This document shows, piece by piece, positions 18,490 through 27,713 of a DNA stretch of 64,000 nucleotides. Under the pieces are notes generated by a model, which saw only the letters and a list, made by a program, of their open reading frames with translations, was not told where the DNA came from and ran no database searches. Positions within the stretch are counted from its first letter, which is position 1. Every line of letters begins with the position of its first letter. Location: assembly GCF_003991225.1 (NCBI RefSeq), contig NZ_JTFC01000031.1, forward strand, positions 496,001 through 560,000, read 5' to 3'. The stretch is from Candidatus Kurthia intestinigallinarum (GTDB taxonomy: Bacteria > Bacillota > Bacilli > Bacillales_A > Planococcaceae). The position numbers and the translations under genes are program-made.

Positions 18490-18744
18490 TTATTCAGCAC
18501 TTCGATGTCGTTCATTGCCACACTCATCTAAAGGCTTTTCTGGACGACGCTCGCATGCTTCACATGTCGGGTCATCGCATGTTACCTCTACCCATTCATT
18601 ACAAGTAGCACAGTACAATGCGTCATAGTCATCCGAAAAGCGCAGTAGCTGTATACACATTGGACAATAATCGCGTAAATCCTCTACGTCAATGAGACGA
18701 CGGTCCATCGCTAAAAAAGTCCCTTCAATCGCTGCACGATCCAA
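18490..18744 (-). CDS. Small cysteine-rich (zinc-ribbon-like) protein, 84 aa
   Basis: 84 aa with a TTG start at 18744, preceded by GGGGGAG at 6 bases. Cysteines are paired: CPMC (27-30), CATC (45-48), Cys56, CEAC (61-64) and Cys75. This suggests one or two structural zinc sites. The function is unknown. It lies 37 bases upstream of ktrC on the same strand, with no terminator between, so it may be co-transcribed with it. An upstream terminator separates it from the 41-aa gene. Confidence 0.75.
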   Translation of the reverse strand: MDRAAIEGTFLAMDRRLIDVEDLRDYCPMCIQLLRFSDDYDALYCATCNEWVEVTCDDPTCEACERRPEKPLDECGNERHRSAE

Positions 18745-18783
18745 CGCTAACTCCCCCTTATTCGTCAGTATAGTATAGCATAC

Positions 18784-18842
18784 AAAAAAGCAAGAAGTTG
18801 TCTAAAAGCCTGAAATAATCAGGTACTAGACAACTCCTTGCT
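18784..18842 (-). terminator. Terminator after the 41-aa gene
   Basis: A long stem, AGCAAGGAGTTGTCTA / TAGACAACTTCTTGCT (one mismatch), with an inner CCTGA/TCAGG stem and a T run on the minus strand. Confidence 0.85.
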
Positions 18843-18878
18843 GACGTTAGGAAAGGGTTAATTTTTTATATGAAAGCA

Positions 18879-19004
18879 CTACGATTGGTGTTCATCATCT
18901 CGACCAATACAGCGCTCACACTGCGTATGAATTGACTCTACTTTTTCTCGGATTTCACTACCACATTCACAACAAATTTTTGGTTCTCTTTGACGATTTT
19001 CCAT
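18879..19004 (-). CDS. Small zinc-ribbon protein, 41 aa (YhfH-like)
   Basis: A 41-codon frame starting at the ATG at 19004, with a strong GGAGGG site 6 bases upstream. The product (MENRQREPKICCECG...) has CCxC at residues 11-14 and CERC at 29-32, so a four-cysteine zinc knuckle is likely. Size and layout resemble the YhfH family of tiny Bacillus proteins, but I cannot confirm family membership. It lies 20 bases after the aceB stop on the same strand and before a clear terminator, so it is the tail gene of the glyoxylate transcript. Confidence 0.7.
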   Translation of the reverse strand: MENRQREPKICCECGSEIREKVESIHTQCERCIGRDDEHQS

Positions 19005-19024
19005 CAAAATCCCTCCATTTTTTG

Positions 19025-20620
19025 TTAAGCTAGTTGTTTGTATCCCGAAAGCGTAAGGAACTCTTCAAATTCATCTTGCTGCACTAAATCCTTAAAGATT
19101 TGTACGGCTTCATTAAATTTCGATGCATTGTACGCCGCTTCACCAAATTGGTCTTTTAGCTTTTGCATCTCTTCTTCAATCGTTTGCTCGACTAACTCAA
19201 GCGTAATGTCGCGTCCATCATCGAGCTTACCAGCCTCCATGCGAATCCACTGCCACACTTGTGTACGCGAAATCTCTGCAGTTGCTGCATCTTCCATTAG
19301 ATTATGAATCGGTGCTGCCCCTTGACCACGAAGCCACGACGCGATGTACTGAATGCCCACACTACAGTTAATACGTAAACCTTCTTCTGTAATTGTGCCC
19401 TCTGGTACTTCTAATAAATCTTCTGCTGACACCTGTACATCCTCACGTTTTTTATCGATTTGATTGGCATTTGGCATGTATTGATCGAATTGTTCCATCG
19501 CAACTGGTACTAAGCCTGGATGCGCTACCCATGTGCCGTCATGCCCGTCCATCGCTTCACGTTTTTTATCCTCACGTACTTTAGCGAACGCAATGTCATT
19601 TGCCGCCGGGTCATCTTTAATTGGAATTTGAGCCGCCATCCCACCAATTGCCGGAGCATTACGTTTATGACAGGTTTGAATACATAGCGATGTGTACGCA
19701 CGCATAAACGGCGATGTCATTGTCACTTGACCACGGTCTGGTAAAATAACCCCTTCTTGATTACGAAGGCGTTTGATGTAGCTAAAAATATAATCCCATC
19801 GACCACAGTTAAGACCTGCCGAATGCTCGCGTAATTCATAAAGAATTTCATCCATTTGGAACGCGCCTGTAATCGTTTCAATTAATACCGTCGCTTTAAT
19901 TGTCCCACGAGGAATATCAAGTGCATCCTGTGCAAAATTGAAGACATCATTCCACCAGCGCGCTTCTAAATGATGCTCTAGTTTCGGCAAATAGAAGTAT
20001 GGGCCTGTGCCATGCTCGAGTGCAGCTTTTGCATTATGGAAAAAATACAGACCGAAGTCGAATAAGCTCCCTGACATTGGCTCGCCGTCGATTTCAATAT
20101 GCTTTTCGATATAATGTAGCCCACGAGGACGTACAAGTAAGGTTGCATGCTCACTGTTTAAGCGATATTCTTTTCCCGCATCATTCGTAAATGAAATCGT
20201 TTCACGAATCGCATCGGCCATATTAATTTGACCATCAATCATATTTTCCCACGTTGGGCTTGTCGCATCCTCGAAGCAAGCCATAAACATCTTCGCACCA
20301 GAATTTAATGCATTGATAACCATTTTACGATCAACAGGTCCTGTAATTTCTACACGACGGTCCTGTAAGTCCGCTGGTAGTGGTGCAATCGTCCAATCTC
20401 CTTCACGAATGCTCTTCGTTTCTTCTAAAAAATGTAGCTGCTCCCCAGCATCTAGACGCGCTTGTTGCTCTTCACGCGCCTTTACTAATGCCATACGGCG
20501 CTCATTAAAGTTTTTTTGAAGTGACGCTAAAAACTGTAATGCCTCCGGTGTCAGTACGCGTGCTGTATGGTCATTTTGTTCCCCTGTAATACGGATATGT
20601 GCAGTCGTTTGTTGTTGCAT
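19025..20620 (-). CDS. aceB: Malate synthase A
   Basis: Second enzyme of the glyoxylate shunt: joins glyoxylate and acetyl-CoA to malate. About 531 aa. Typical segments are [14 protein letters not shown], the [11 protein letters not shown] motif, [16 protein letters not shown] and [14 protein letters not shown] choose the ATG at 20620 ([10 protein letters not shown]) because AAGGGGA lies 7 bases upstream; a longer frame has no site. It follows aceA with a 160-base gap that holds a large inverted repeat. B. subtilis 168 lacks the shunt; it is common in Planococcaceae and the B. cereus group. Confidence 0.96.
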   Translation of the reverse strand: MQQQTTAHIRITGEQNDHTARVLTPEALQFLASLQKNFNERRMALVKAREEQQARLDAGEQLHFLEETKSIREGDWTIAPLPADLQDRRVEITGPVDRKMVINALNSGAKMFMACFEDATSPTWENMIDGQINMADAIRETISFTNDAGKEYRLNSEHATLLVRPRGLHYIEKHIEIDGEPMSGSLFDFGLYFFHNAKAALEHGTGPYFYLPKLEHHLEARWWNDVFNFAQDALDIPRGTIKATVLIETITGAFQMDEILYELREHSAGLNCGRWDYIFSYIKRLRNQEGVILPDRGQVTMTSPFMRAYTSLCIQTCHKRNAPAIGGMAAQIPIKDDPAANDIAFAKVREDKKREAMDGHDGTWVAHPGLVPVAMEQFDQYMPNANQIDKKREDVQVSAEDLLEVPEGTITEEGLRINCSVGIQYIASWLRGQGAAPIHNLMEDAATAEISRTQVWQWIRMEAGKLDDGRDITLELVEQTIEEEMQKLKDQFGEAAYNASKFNEAVQIFKDLVQQDEFEEFLTLSGYKQLA

Positions 20621-20655
20621 GTGAATTCCCCTTCCCCAGTGTAAGATATAAAAAT

Positions 20656-20767
20656 AATCTATACTGCGGCTGTAAGCGATTTCCTTCATTGCATGAACCT
20701 ATCGGATACGGAGGCGCCCATATCGTCTATGCTCACGGTCAAAAAATTTAATCCCGCAGTATAGATT
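20656..20767. repeat. 112-bp element with perfect 14-bp inverted ends between aceA and aceB
   Basis: AATCTATACTGCGG (20656-20669) is exactly mirrored by CCGCAGTATAGATT (20754-20767). The 84 bases between contain a second imperfect symmetry around GGCGCC (CGATA..GGGCGCC..TATCG). In the aceA-aceB mRNA this would fold into a long stem; as DNA it looks like a small element with terminal inverted repeats, but no flanking target duplication is evident. Confidence 0.7.
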
Positions 20768-20779
20768 GCTTATGAAAAA

Positions 20780-22051
20780 TTAGAATTGTGCTGTTTCTGT
20801 TGAGCCAGCCATTGCTGTTGTAGAAGATGTACCACCTGAAATAATTTGTGATACTTCATCAAAGTAACCTGTACCTACTTCACGTTGGTGCTTCGTTGCT
20901 GTATAGCCTTTTGACTCTGAAGCGAACTCAGCTTGTTGCAGTTTTGAGTATGCTGCCATGCCATTATCTTTGTAGTCATTCGCAAGTTCAAACATTGAGT
21001 GATTTAATGCATGGAAGCCAGCTAATGTCACGAATTGGAATTTGTAGCCAAGCTTACCTAATTCGCGTTGGTATTCAGCAATTTCATCTTGTGATAAATT
21101 CGCTTCCCAGTTGAATGAAGGCGAGCAGTTATATGCTAGCATTTTTCCTGGGTATTGTTCATGAATGGCATTAGCGAATTGACGCGCTTCTTCTAATGAA
21201 GGTTTTGATGTTTCACACCATACTAGGTCTGCATAAGGTGCGTACGCTAGGCCGCGAGAAATCGCTTGCTCAATACCTGGATTTGTACGGTAGAAACCTT
21301 CTGGTGTACGTTCACCTGTTAAGAACGGTGCATCGTATGGATCAATGTCAGATGTAACCATATCTGCTGCGTCTGCATCTGTACGTGCGATGATAATCGT
21401 ATCAACGCCCATTACGTCTGCTGCTAAACGAGCTGCTACTAAGTTACGTACCGCTGTTTGTGTTGGTTGTAATACTTTACCACCTAAGTGACCGCATTTT
21501 TTCTCAGAAGCTAATTGGTCTTCTAAATGGATACCTGCTGCGCCCGCTTCGATCATGCCTTTTACTAACTCGAATACGTTTAGTGGGCCACCGAAGCCTG
21601 CTTCAGCATCTGCTACGATTGGTGCGAACCAGTCGAATTCACCGCCGCGACCTTCTGCTGTATCGATTTGATCAGCACGTTGTAGCGTTTGGTTAATGCG
21701 TTTTACAACTTGTGGTACAGAGTTTGCTGGGTATAATGATTGGTCTGGATACATTTGGCCCGCAATGTTTGCATCCGCTGCTACTTGCCAGCCTGATAAG
21801 TAAATCGCTTGTAAACCTGCTTTTACTTGTTGCATTGCTTGGTTACCAGTTAAAGCACCTAAGGCATTGATGAAAGGCTCTGTGTGTAATGAGTTCCATA
21901 AGCGAGCTGCGCCACGTGTTGCGAGTGTTTGTTCAACTAATACAGAACCACGTAATTTTAAAACGTCTTCCCCAGTGTACGGACGCTCTACACCTTCGAA
22001 ACGAGCCTCTTTCCATTGTTGCTCTAATTGCTGTGCTGTTTGATTTGTCAT
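20780..22051 (-). CDS. aceA: Isocitrate lyase
   Basis: First enzyme of the glyoxylate shunt: splits isocitrate to glyoxylate and succinate. About 423 aa. The catalytic motif KKCGHLGG (active Cys) is intact, along with the metal-binding [17 protein letters not shown] and the YNCSPSFNW segment. The start at 22051 ([13 protein letters not shown]) follows GGGAGAGG; a longer frame upstream has no site. It is transcribed first, ahead of aceB, and diverges from a LytTR regulator gene, which suggests local control. Confidence 0.97.
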   Translation of the reverse strand: MTNQTAQQLEQQWKEARFEGVERPYTGEDVLKLRGSVLVEQTLATRGAARLWNSLHTEPFINALGALTGNQAMQQVKAGLQAIYLSGWQVAADANIAGQMYPDQSLYPANSVPQVVKRINQTLQRADQIDTAEGRGGEFDWFAPIVADAEAGFGGPLNVFELVKGMIEAGAAGIHLEDQLASEKKCGHLGGKVLQPTQTAVRNLVAARLAADVMGVDTIIIARTDADAADMVTSDIDPYDAPFLTGERTPEGFYRTNPGIEQAISRGLAYAPYADLVWCETSKPSLEEARQFANAIHEQYPGKMLAYNCSPSFNWEANLSQDEIAEYQRELGKLGYKFQFVTLAGFHALNHSMFELANDYKDNGMAAYSKLQQAEFASESKGYTATKHQREVGTGYFDEVSQIISGGTSSTTAMAGSTETAQF

Positions 22052-22197
22052 TATAAATCCTCTCCCTCTATCTGATAAAGTTAACAACGATGTTCTGTTC
22101 TCGTGTTGCATAACAGTTATCATTTGTTGTAAACTACTATATAACAAAGATTAAAAATTTGTATCATTTTTTGGATAAAATACCCATTATTCATGAT

Positions 22198-22228
22198 AAA
22201 ACGGTATAATGCTAGATGAAACCGTTTT
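22198..22228 (+). promoter_or_regulatory. Inverted repeat over the -10 box of the LytTR gene
   Basis: AAAACGGT (22198-22205) and ACCGTTTT (22221-22228) flank a perfect -10 box, TATAAT (22205-22210). No good -35 box is found at the usual distance. This suggests either an activator-dependent promoter or an autorepression site. Other symmetric sequence in the aceA side of the region includes ATAACAGTTAT. Confidence 0.5.
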
Positions 22229-22252
22229 AATTCTACTTTAGGAGGTAAGGAA

Positions 22253-22921
22253 ATGACTGTAACAGATATGCAACTGCAGGATGTATTAGTACAATATCAG
22301 GTTCTATGGGAAGATTGGATGCCAAAGGATGCGACCATTGCGCTCGCATATGAAGAACAATATATTTATTACGCACCCAAGCATTACGACATTCGTATAC
22401 AAATTGGGACACAACCAGCTGAGACAAGTATTGCCTATCAAACCATTACGAAAAAACAAAAAGTCGCACAGCTTATCGAAGATCAAGAGACAAAAACTTC
22501 TTACTACGGTGTGGGCTATCCGATTACCATTCAAGAGCGCGATGCTGCTTTAGTCGTCGTCTTACCTCCATCTTATGCAAAACATCAAAGCCCGACGCTA
22601 AAATTTGTGACAGGTCGCCTCGAAGACGAATGGATGCCTGTAGCTGTCTCAACCATTGCCTATTTTGAAAGCTACAATAAGAAAAACTGGTTTTATATAG
22701 AAGGACAGCAATACCAGGTGTCCTTAACAATGAAGGAATTGTCCGAGCGCTTACCTGAAGAATTTATTCGGATACACCGTTCATTCATCGTAAATATTCA
22801 TAATATTTCAAAAATTTCACGTGATATTACATCCAATCTCGTTATCGTGACACGTGATGGTACGCATTTACCGGTAAGTCAAAGTTATGTTGCCGACTTA
22901 CGAAAAGCACTCGAATTTTAA
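22253..22921 (+). CDS. LytTR-domain DNA-binding regulator divergent from aceA
   Basis: 222 aa. The C-terminal third (about 130-222) is a LytTR DNA-binding domain: FIRIHRSFIVNI, the SRDITSNLVIVTRDGTHLPV strand pair and the terminal SYVADLRKAL helix. There is no receiver domain; the N-terminal about 125 residues form an unrecognised sensor, perhaps PAS-like. The ribosome site GGAGG is good. Placement back-to-back with aceA suggests it controls the glyoxylate shunt, perhaps sensing acetate or acetyl-CoA status, which is an inference. It ends at a very strong terminator. Confidence 0.85.
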   Translation: MTVTDMQLQDVLVQYQVLWEDWMPKDATIALAYEEQYIYYAPKHYDIRIQIGTQPAETSIAYQTITKKQKVAQLIEDQETKTSYYGVGYPITIQERDAALVVVLPPSYAKHQSPTLKFVTGRLEDEWMPVAVSTIAYFESYNKKNWFYIEGQQYQVSLTMKELSERLPEEFIRIHRSFIVNIHNISKISRDITSNLVIVTRDGTHLPVSQSYVADLRKALEF

Positions 22922-22970
22922 CTAAAGCGAAAAACCTTGCTACGGCGCGGTTTTTCGCTTTAGTTTTTTT
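22922..22970 (+). terminator. Terminator after the LytTR gene
   Basis: A perfect 15-bp stem, CTAAAGCGAAAAACC (22922-22936) with GGTTTTTCGCTTTAG (22949-22963), followed by seven T. Confidence 0.95.
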
Positions 22971-23030
22971 CATGTTTACATATTTTTATTTGTGTAATAC
23001 AACTGTTAGATTCTTTTTTTCATAAAGGAG

Positions 23031-23152
23031 TTGAAAATTTACGTCAATTTTGTATAATAAATAACGTTTGAGTAAACTTTAAGTTTTGTTAAAGTAAACT
23101 TTCTTTACTAAAAGTATGGTTAAAGTAAACTTTATCTACTAGAAGTTTACCT
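23031..23152 (+). promoter_or_regulatory. pot operon promoter with four operator copies
   Basis: Promoter TTGAAA (23031-23036), 16 bases, TATAAT (23053-23058). Downstream lie repeated palindromic boxes of the form AAAGT-N2-ACTTT: a partial copy at 23069-23080, perfect copies at 23091-23102 and 23122-23133, and an inverted degenerate copy at 23141-23152. Spacings of about 22, 31 and 19 bp keep them roughly on one helical face. They are likely sites for the XRE-cupin regulator encoded next. Confidence 0.65.
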
Positions 23153-23177
23153 ATAGTAAATGACGAGGAGCAACGAC

Positions 23178-23720
23178 ATGCAAATCGGTAAAAAAATAAA
23201 ACGTCTGCGCCTAAAAAAAGGCCTCACGCAAGAGGAACTTGGTGAACGCACAGATTTAAGTAAAGGATATATTTCGCAGCTTGAACGCGATTTAAACTCC
23301 CCATCAATTGAAACACTCTTTTCATTATTAGAAGTACTTGGTTCAACACCAAAGGAATTTTTTGATGATGATGTGACAGAGCAAAAAGTTGTTTATATGG
23401 AAGAAGATCAAACACTTTATACCGATGAAGAAAAACATTTTCATCTTCAGTGGCTGATTCCAACATCAAATGAAAAAGAAATGGAGCCAGTGCTTTTAAC
23501 ATTGGAAGCACATGGTGAGTTCAAGCACTTTGAGCCATCCCAATCGGAAACATTTATTTATGTCGTCGAAGGTCGTCTACGCCTCCAACTTGGTAAAGAG
23601 CATTATATCGCTACAAAAGGGAATGCCCTTTACTTTGAGGCTTCTGACCATCACCAATTATTTAATGACCATGACGGACAAACAAAAATTTTACTCGTCG
23701 CAACAGACTCATATTTGTAA
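23178..23720 (+). CDS. XRE family regulator with cupin domain (polyamine operon regulator)
   Basis: About 180 aa: helix-turn-helix of the XRE type (residues 3-58; LTQEELGERTDLSKGYISQL) and a C-terminal cupin (about 105-178) that likely binds a small ligand. PuuR-type regulators of this layout sense polyamines. The start is placed at the ATG at 23178, where GAGGAG precedes by 8 bases; an in-frame ATG at 23160 lies before that site. It heads the operon with potABCD and is preceded by an array of palindromic boxes, so it probably represses the operon and itself. Confidence 0.88.
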   Translation: MQIGKKIKRLRLKKGLTQEELGERTDLSKGYISQLERDLNSPSIETLFSLLEVLGSTPKEFFDDDVTEQKVVYMEEDQTLYTDEEKHFHLQWLIPTSNEKEMEPVLLTLEAHGEFKHFEPSQSETFIYVVEGRLRLQLGKEHYIATKGNALYFEASDHHQLFNDHDGQTKILLVATDSYL

Positions 23721-23735
23721 TTAGGAGGCTCTCTT

Positions 23736-24836
23736 ATGGACACGATTATTCGTTTTGACAACGTATCAAAAACATATGACGACGGTACAGTCGTTTTAAA
23801 GGACATCAGCTTCGAAATGGAGCGTGGAAAGTTCTACACATTACTAGGTCCCTCTGGCTGTGGTAAAACAACCATTCTACGCTTAATTGCAGGCTTTATG
23901 GAACCCTCACAAGGCACAATTTATTTTAACGGCAATAAAATCAACAATGTGCCCGCCAATGAACGTCAAGTAAATACGGTTTTCCAGGACTATGCACTTT
24001 TCCCTCATTTAAATGTTTTTGAAAATGTCGCATTCGGCTTGCGCATTCAAAAGTTAAAAGAGAAAGTGATTAAGGAACGCGTAGAAGAAGCACTTCGCTT
24101 CGTAAACTTAGCTGGCTATGGCTCACGCGAAATCCAAGAAATGTCAGGTGGTCAGCGCCAACGTGTTGCAATTGCACGCGCCATCGTCAATGACCCTGAA
24201 ATTATTTTATTAGATGAGCCATTATCAGCACTTGATTTAAAACTACGTACAGAAATGCAATATGAGTTACGTGAATTACAACAACGCCTTGGTAAAACAT
24301 TTGTTTTCGTTACCCACGACCAAGAGGAAGCACTTGCGATGAGTGATGAAATCTTCGTGTTAAACCAAGGAACGATCCAGCAAAGTGGCTCTCCTGTCGA
24401 TATTTACGATGAACCAATCAACCGCTTCGTTGCGGATTTCATTGGCGAATCAAATATTGTCGAAGGCATTATGGAGCGAGACTTTGAAGTATCGTTTATC
24501 GGCAAAACATTTGAATGTGTCGACCAAGGGCTAAATCCACATGAAAAAGTAGACGTTGTTATTCGCCCAGAGGATTTAGAAATTACAACGGTCGAAAATG
24601 GGAAAATCCCGGTAACCGTTGATACACAATTATTCCGCGGTGTTCACTACGAGCTATCTACTTATGACGACAATGGCAATGAATGGCTTATCCACTCGCT
24701 GAAAAAAGCTGATGTTGGTGCAAAAATCGGCTTAGACTTCGAACCAGATGCCATTCATATTATGCGTCCAAATGAAACTGAAGAAGAGTTTGACGCACGC
24801 CTAGAATCATACGGGGACGAAGAACATGCAAAATAA
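23736..24836 (+). CDS. potA: Spermidine/putrescine ABC transporter ATP-binding protein
   Basis: 366 aa ATPase of a polyamine importer: Walker [10 protein letters not shown], signature MSGGQRQR, Walker [12 protein letters not shown]-loop VTHDQEEA, and a C-terminal TOBE domain (about 270-350) as usual in the PotA/MalK group. It starts 15 bases after the regulator and overlaps potB by 11 bases. It drives uptake of spermidine or putrescine together with PotB, PotC and PotD. Confidence 0.95.
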   Translation: MDTIIRFDNVSKTYDDGTVVLKDISFEMERGKFYTLLGPSGCGKTTILRLIAGFMEPSQGTIYFNGNKINNVPANERQVNTVFQDYALFPHLNVFENVAFGLRIQKLKEKVIKERVEEALRFVNLAGYGSREIQEMSGGQRQRVAIARAIVNDPEIILLDEPLSALDLKLRTEMQYELRELQQRLGKTFVFVTHDQEEALAMSDEIFVLNQGTIQQSGSPVDIYDEPINRFVADFIGESNIVEGIMERDFEVSFIGKTFECVDQGLNPHEKVDVVIRPEDLEITTVENGKIPVTVDTQLFRGVHYELSTYDDNGNEWLIHSLKKADVGAKIGLDFEPDAIHIMRPNETEEEFDARLESYGDEEHAK

Positions 24837-25650
24837 GCGTAGCGGTAGCTTAACGCTCGTACCTTATTATGTATGGATTGCCTTATTTGTTATCGCACCA
24901 ATCATTTTAGTAGGCTACTATTCCCTACTCGATTTAGAAGGCAACTTCACATTCGAAAACTATAAAAACTTTTTAACACCTGTTTATTTAAAAATGACAT
25001 TGAGTTCCTTCTGGTATGCCTTCTTAATTACCTTGTTCTGTCTAGTTGTGTCGTACCCAGCTGCATTCATTATTTCGCGTCTTAAAAATAAACAACTCTG
25101 GCTCATGCTAATTATTATTCCATCATGGATTAACTTATTATTAAAAACATATGCATTTATCGGTATCCTCGGTCAAAGCGGTCCAATTAATGCATTCTTA
25201 TCAGCAATCGGACTTGAAAAACAACAAATGCTATTTACGAGTGCAAGCTTTGTATTCGTATCCGTTTATATTTTCATTCCATTTATGATTTTACCGATTT
25301 TTAACTCAATTGATAAACTAAGCCCTGCCCTATTAGACGCCTCTCGTGATTTAGGTGCTTCTCGCCTTTATACACTACGCCGCGTCATGATTCCACTAAC
25401 AATGGATGGCATTAAAGCAGGCATTCAGGCAGTCTTTATCCCTGCATTATCCCTGTTTATGATTACGCGTCTAATCGCTGGTAACCATGTGATTACACTG
25501 GGTACCGCCATTGAGCAGCAATTCCTTGTGACGCAAAACTGGGGTATGGGTTCGACAATCGCCGTATTCTTAATTATCTTTATGTTTATCATCATGGCCT
25601 TCACTGGCGAAAAGAGAAAGAAAGGAGCGTCTCGTCGTGACAAAAATTAA
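24826..25650 (+). CDS. potB: Spermidine/putrescine ABC transporter permease PotB
   Basis: 274 aa with six membrane helices and the EAA-type loop [17 protein letters not shown] that contacts PotA. The start ATG lies inside the end of potA, and the end overlaps the start of potC by 14 bases, a coupled arrangement. The C-terminal tail is basic ([14 protein letters not shown]). Confidence 0.95.
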   Translation: MQNKRSGSLTLVPYYVWIALFVIAPIILVGYYSLLDLEGNFTFENYKNFLTPVYLKMTLSSFWYAFLITLFCLVVSYPAAFIISRLKNKQLWLMLIIIPSWINLLLKTYAFIGILGQSGPINAFLSAIGLEKQQMLFTSASFVFVSVYIFIPFMILPIFNSIDKLSPALLDASRDLGASRLYTLRRVMIPLTMDGIKAGIQAVFIPALSLFMITRLIAGNHVITLGTAIEQQFLVTQNWGMGSTIAVFLIIFMFIIMAFTGEKRKKGASRRDKN

Positions 25651-26428
25651 TACAGGCTCTAAAGTCTATCTAGCACTTGTTTTTATCGTGCTATACGCGC
25701 CGATTTTCTTCTTAATTTTCTATTCGTTTAATAGTGGTGACTCGATGACAAACTTTAAATCATTTACACTCGATCATTATAAAGATGTCTTTGCGGATTC
25801 GCGCCTTGTCGTTATTTTATTAAATACCGTTGTTGTAGCGCTCTTGTCTGCATTAATCGCTACAATTATTGGTACAATGGGTGCTATTGGCATTCAAACG
25901 ATGCGTAACCGCAAGCTACGCAATACTGTATTATCACTAAACAATATTTTAATCGTTAGCCCAGATGTTATTATCGGGGCATCTTTCTTAATTTTATTCA
26001 CAATGGTTGGTATCAAGCTTGGTTTTATCTCTGTACTACTTAGCCATATCGCCTTTAGTATTCCAATTGTTGTAATTATGGTATTACCAAAAATGCAAGA
26101 AATGTCGAATACCTTAATCGATGCAGCACTTGATTTAGGTGCTTCGAAAAAAGAAGTACTAACGCGCGTCATCTTACCATATATTCAACCGGGTATTTTC
26201 GCTGGATTCTTTATGGCATTGACGTATTCACTCGATGATTTCGCCGTAACATTCTTCGTTACAGGGAATGGCTTCTCGACGCTGTCTGTTGAAATTTATT
26301 CAATGGCACGTGCCGGTGTTTCATTAACGGTCAATGCATTAAGCGGTATCGTCTTCGCTGTAACGATGCTCCTTGTACTTGGTTATTACTTCGTCACAAC
26401 ACGTAAAGTGAAAGGAGTGCGCAAATAA
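25637..26428 (+). CDS. potC: Spermidine/putrescine ABC transporter permease PotC
   Basis: 263 aa, six helices, EAA loop DAALDLGASKKEVLTRV. It uses a GTG start (25637) inside the potB end, with AAAGGAG upstream. The stop codon overlaps the ATG of potD by one base (TAATG). It completes the membrane channel with PotB. Confidence 0.95.
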   Translation: MTKINTGSKVYLALVFIVLYAPIFFLIFYSFNSGDSMTNFKSFTLDHYKDVFADSRLVVILLNTVVVALLSALIATIIGTMGAIGIQTMRNRKLRNTVLSLNNILIVSPDVIIGASFLILFTMVGIKLGFISVLLSHIAFSIPIVVIMVLPKMQEMSNTLIDAALDLGASKKEVLTRVILPYIQPGIFAGFFMALTYSLDDFAVTFFVTGNGFSTLSVEIYSMARAGVSLTVNALSGIVFAVTMLLVLGYYFVTTRKVKGVRK

Positions 26429-27504
26429 TGAAAAATCTTGTGAAAGCAATCATTGCGATTGCCGTTGTATGCGCCGCACTCATGTATCTCGTCAATTCAC
26501 TTGATAAAACATCCTCACAAGGCGGAACAGATATTTTAACGGTTTATAACTGGGGCGAATATATCGACCCTGCATTACTGAAGAAGTTTGAAAAAGAAAC
26601 AGGCATTCAAGTTATTTACGAAACATTTGATTCAAATGAGGCGATGATTACGAAAGTAGATCAAGGCGGTACAAATTACGATATCGCCATTCCATCTGAA
26701 TATACGATTGAACAAATGAAACAAAAAGATTTACTGCTACCAGTAGATCACAGTAAAATACCGAATTTAAAAAATATTGATGAGGATTTTTTAGATTTAG
26801 ATTTCGATAAAAAAAATGAATACTCTATCCCCTACTTCTGGGGAACAGTCGGTATTGTATACAATCCAAAAATGCTGAAAAAAGACTTAGATTTCACATC
26901 GTGGGATCAATTATGGGACCCTTCCTTAAAAGGCGAAGTATTGCTTGTTGATAGTGCACGTGAAGTCATGGGGATGAGCTTAAACAGCATGAATTTATCA
27001 CTTAACTCAACGGATTCTACAGAATTAAATAAGGCGACAGATAAATTAATCAAATTATCACCAAATGTAAAAGCAGTTATTGGCGATGAAGTGACACAGC
27101 TAATGGTCAACGGCGATGCGCCTGCTGCTCTTACATGGTCAGGACAAGCCGCAGATATGATGTATGATAATGAAGACTTAACATACAGCGTTCCAAATGA
27201 AGGCTCTAACTTATGGTTTGATAATATGGTTATTCCAAAAACGTCTAAAAACGTTGAAGGCGCACATAAATTTATTAACTTTATGCTAGACCCTGAAAAT
27301 GCAGCACAAAATGCCGATTATGTCGGCTATTCAACACCAAATAAAGCAGCACTGAAATTATTAGACCCTGAAGTCATTCATGATGAGCGCTACTACCCAT
27401 CAGCGGAAGTACGCAAAAATCTACACGTTTATAAAGACTTAGGAAAAGAAAAAATTGGTGAATACAATGAATTGTTCTTAAAATTCAAAATGTCGCTTCA
27501 ATAA
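26428..27504 (+). CDS. potD: Spermidine/putrescine-binding protein PotD
   Basis: 358 aa. The mature region (from about residue 38) has the polyamine-binding fold with NWGEYIDPALLKKFEKETG, the YDSNEAM-like ETFDSNEAM segment and PYFWGTVGIVYN. The N-terminus is a basic hydrophobic segment (KNLVKAIIAIAVVCAALMYL) without a proper lipobox: the cysteine is preceded by AVV rather than L-A/S-G/A. It may therefore be held by an uncleaved helix or processed atypically. It is the last gene of the operon; a terminator follows. Confidence 0.94.
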   Translation: MKNLVKAIIAIAVVCAALMYLVNSLDKTSSQGGTDILTVYNWGEYIDPALLKKFEKETGIQVIYETFDSNEAMITKVDQGGTNYDIAIPSEYTIEQMKQKDLLLPVDHSKIPNLKNIDEDFLDLDFDKKNEYSIPYFWGTVGIVYNPKMLKKDLDFTSWDQLWDPSLKGEVLLVDSAREVMGMSLNSMNLSLNSTDSTELNKATDKLIKLSPNVKAVIGDEVTQLMVNGDAPAALTWSGQAADMMYDNEDLTYSVPNEGSNLWFDNMVIPKTSKNVEGAHKFINFMLDPENAAQNADYVGYSTPNKAALKLLDPEVIHDERYYPSAEVRKNLHVYKDLGKEKIGEYNELFLKFKMSLQ

Positions 27505-27510
27505 TCAACG

Positions 27511-27541
27511 AAAAAGCACCGCAATTGTGGTGCTTTTTTTG
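27511..27541 (+). terminator. Terminator of the pot operon
   Basis: AAAAGCACC / GGTGCTTTT hairpin with a seven-T tail right after potD. Confidence 0.92.
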
Positions 27542-27634
27542 TTGCATACAGAAGCAAAAATCCATATCAATAAAAGAAAATAAAAGTTCAAAATACGATA
27601 TTTTAAATTAAAATAGATTTTTTTGCATTTTTCG

Positions 27635-27694
27635 TTTTACTTTTATACCAAATTCTTATAGAATCAAAATTGATAGTGACACTATCAATTTTGA
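27635..27694 (+). promoter_or_regulatory. Promoter with a perfect 31-base palindromic operator
   Basis: TTTTAC (27635-27640), 16 bases, TATAGA (27657-27662), followed by a palindrome at 27664-27694 with 15-bp arms and a single central base; the core is ATAGTGACACTAT. The palindrome covers the expected transcription start of the KstD-like gene. Such long TetR-type operators fit the TetR gene at 29942-30580. As RNA it could also form a hairpin just upstream of the ribosome site. Confidence 0.7.
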
Positions 27695-27713
27695 ATTTTA
27701 AGAGGTGTTTTTA

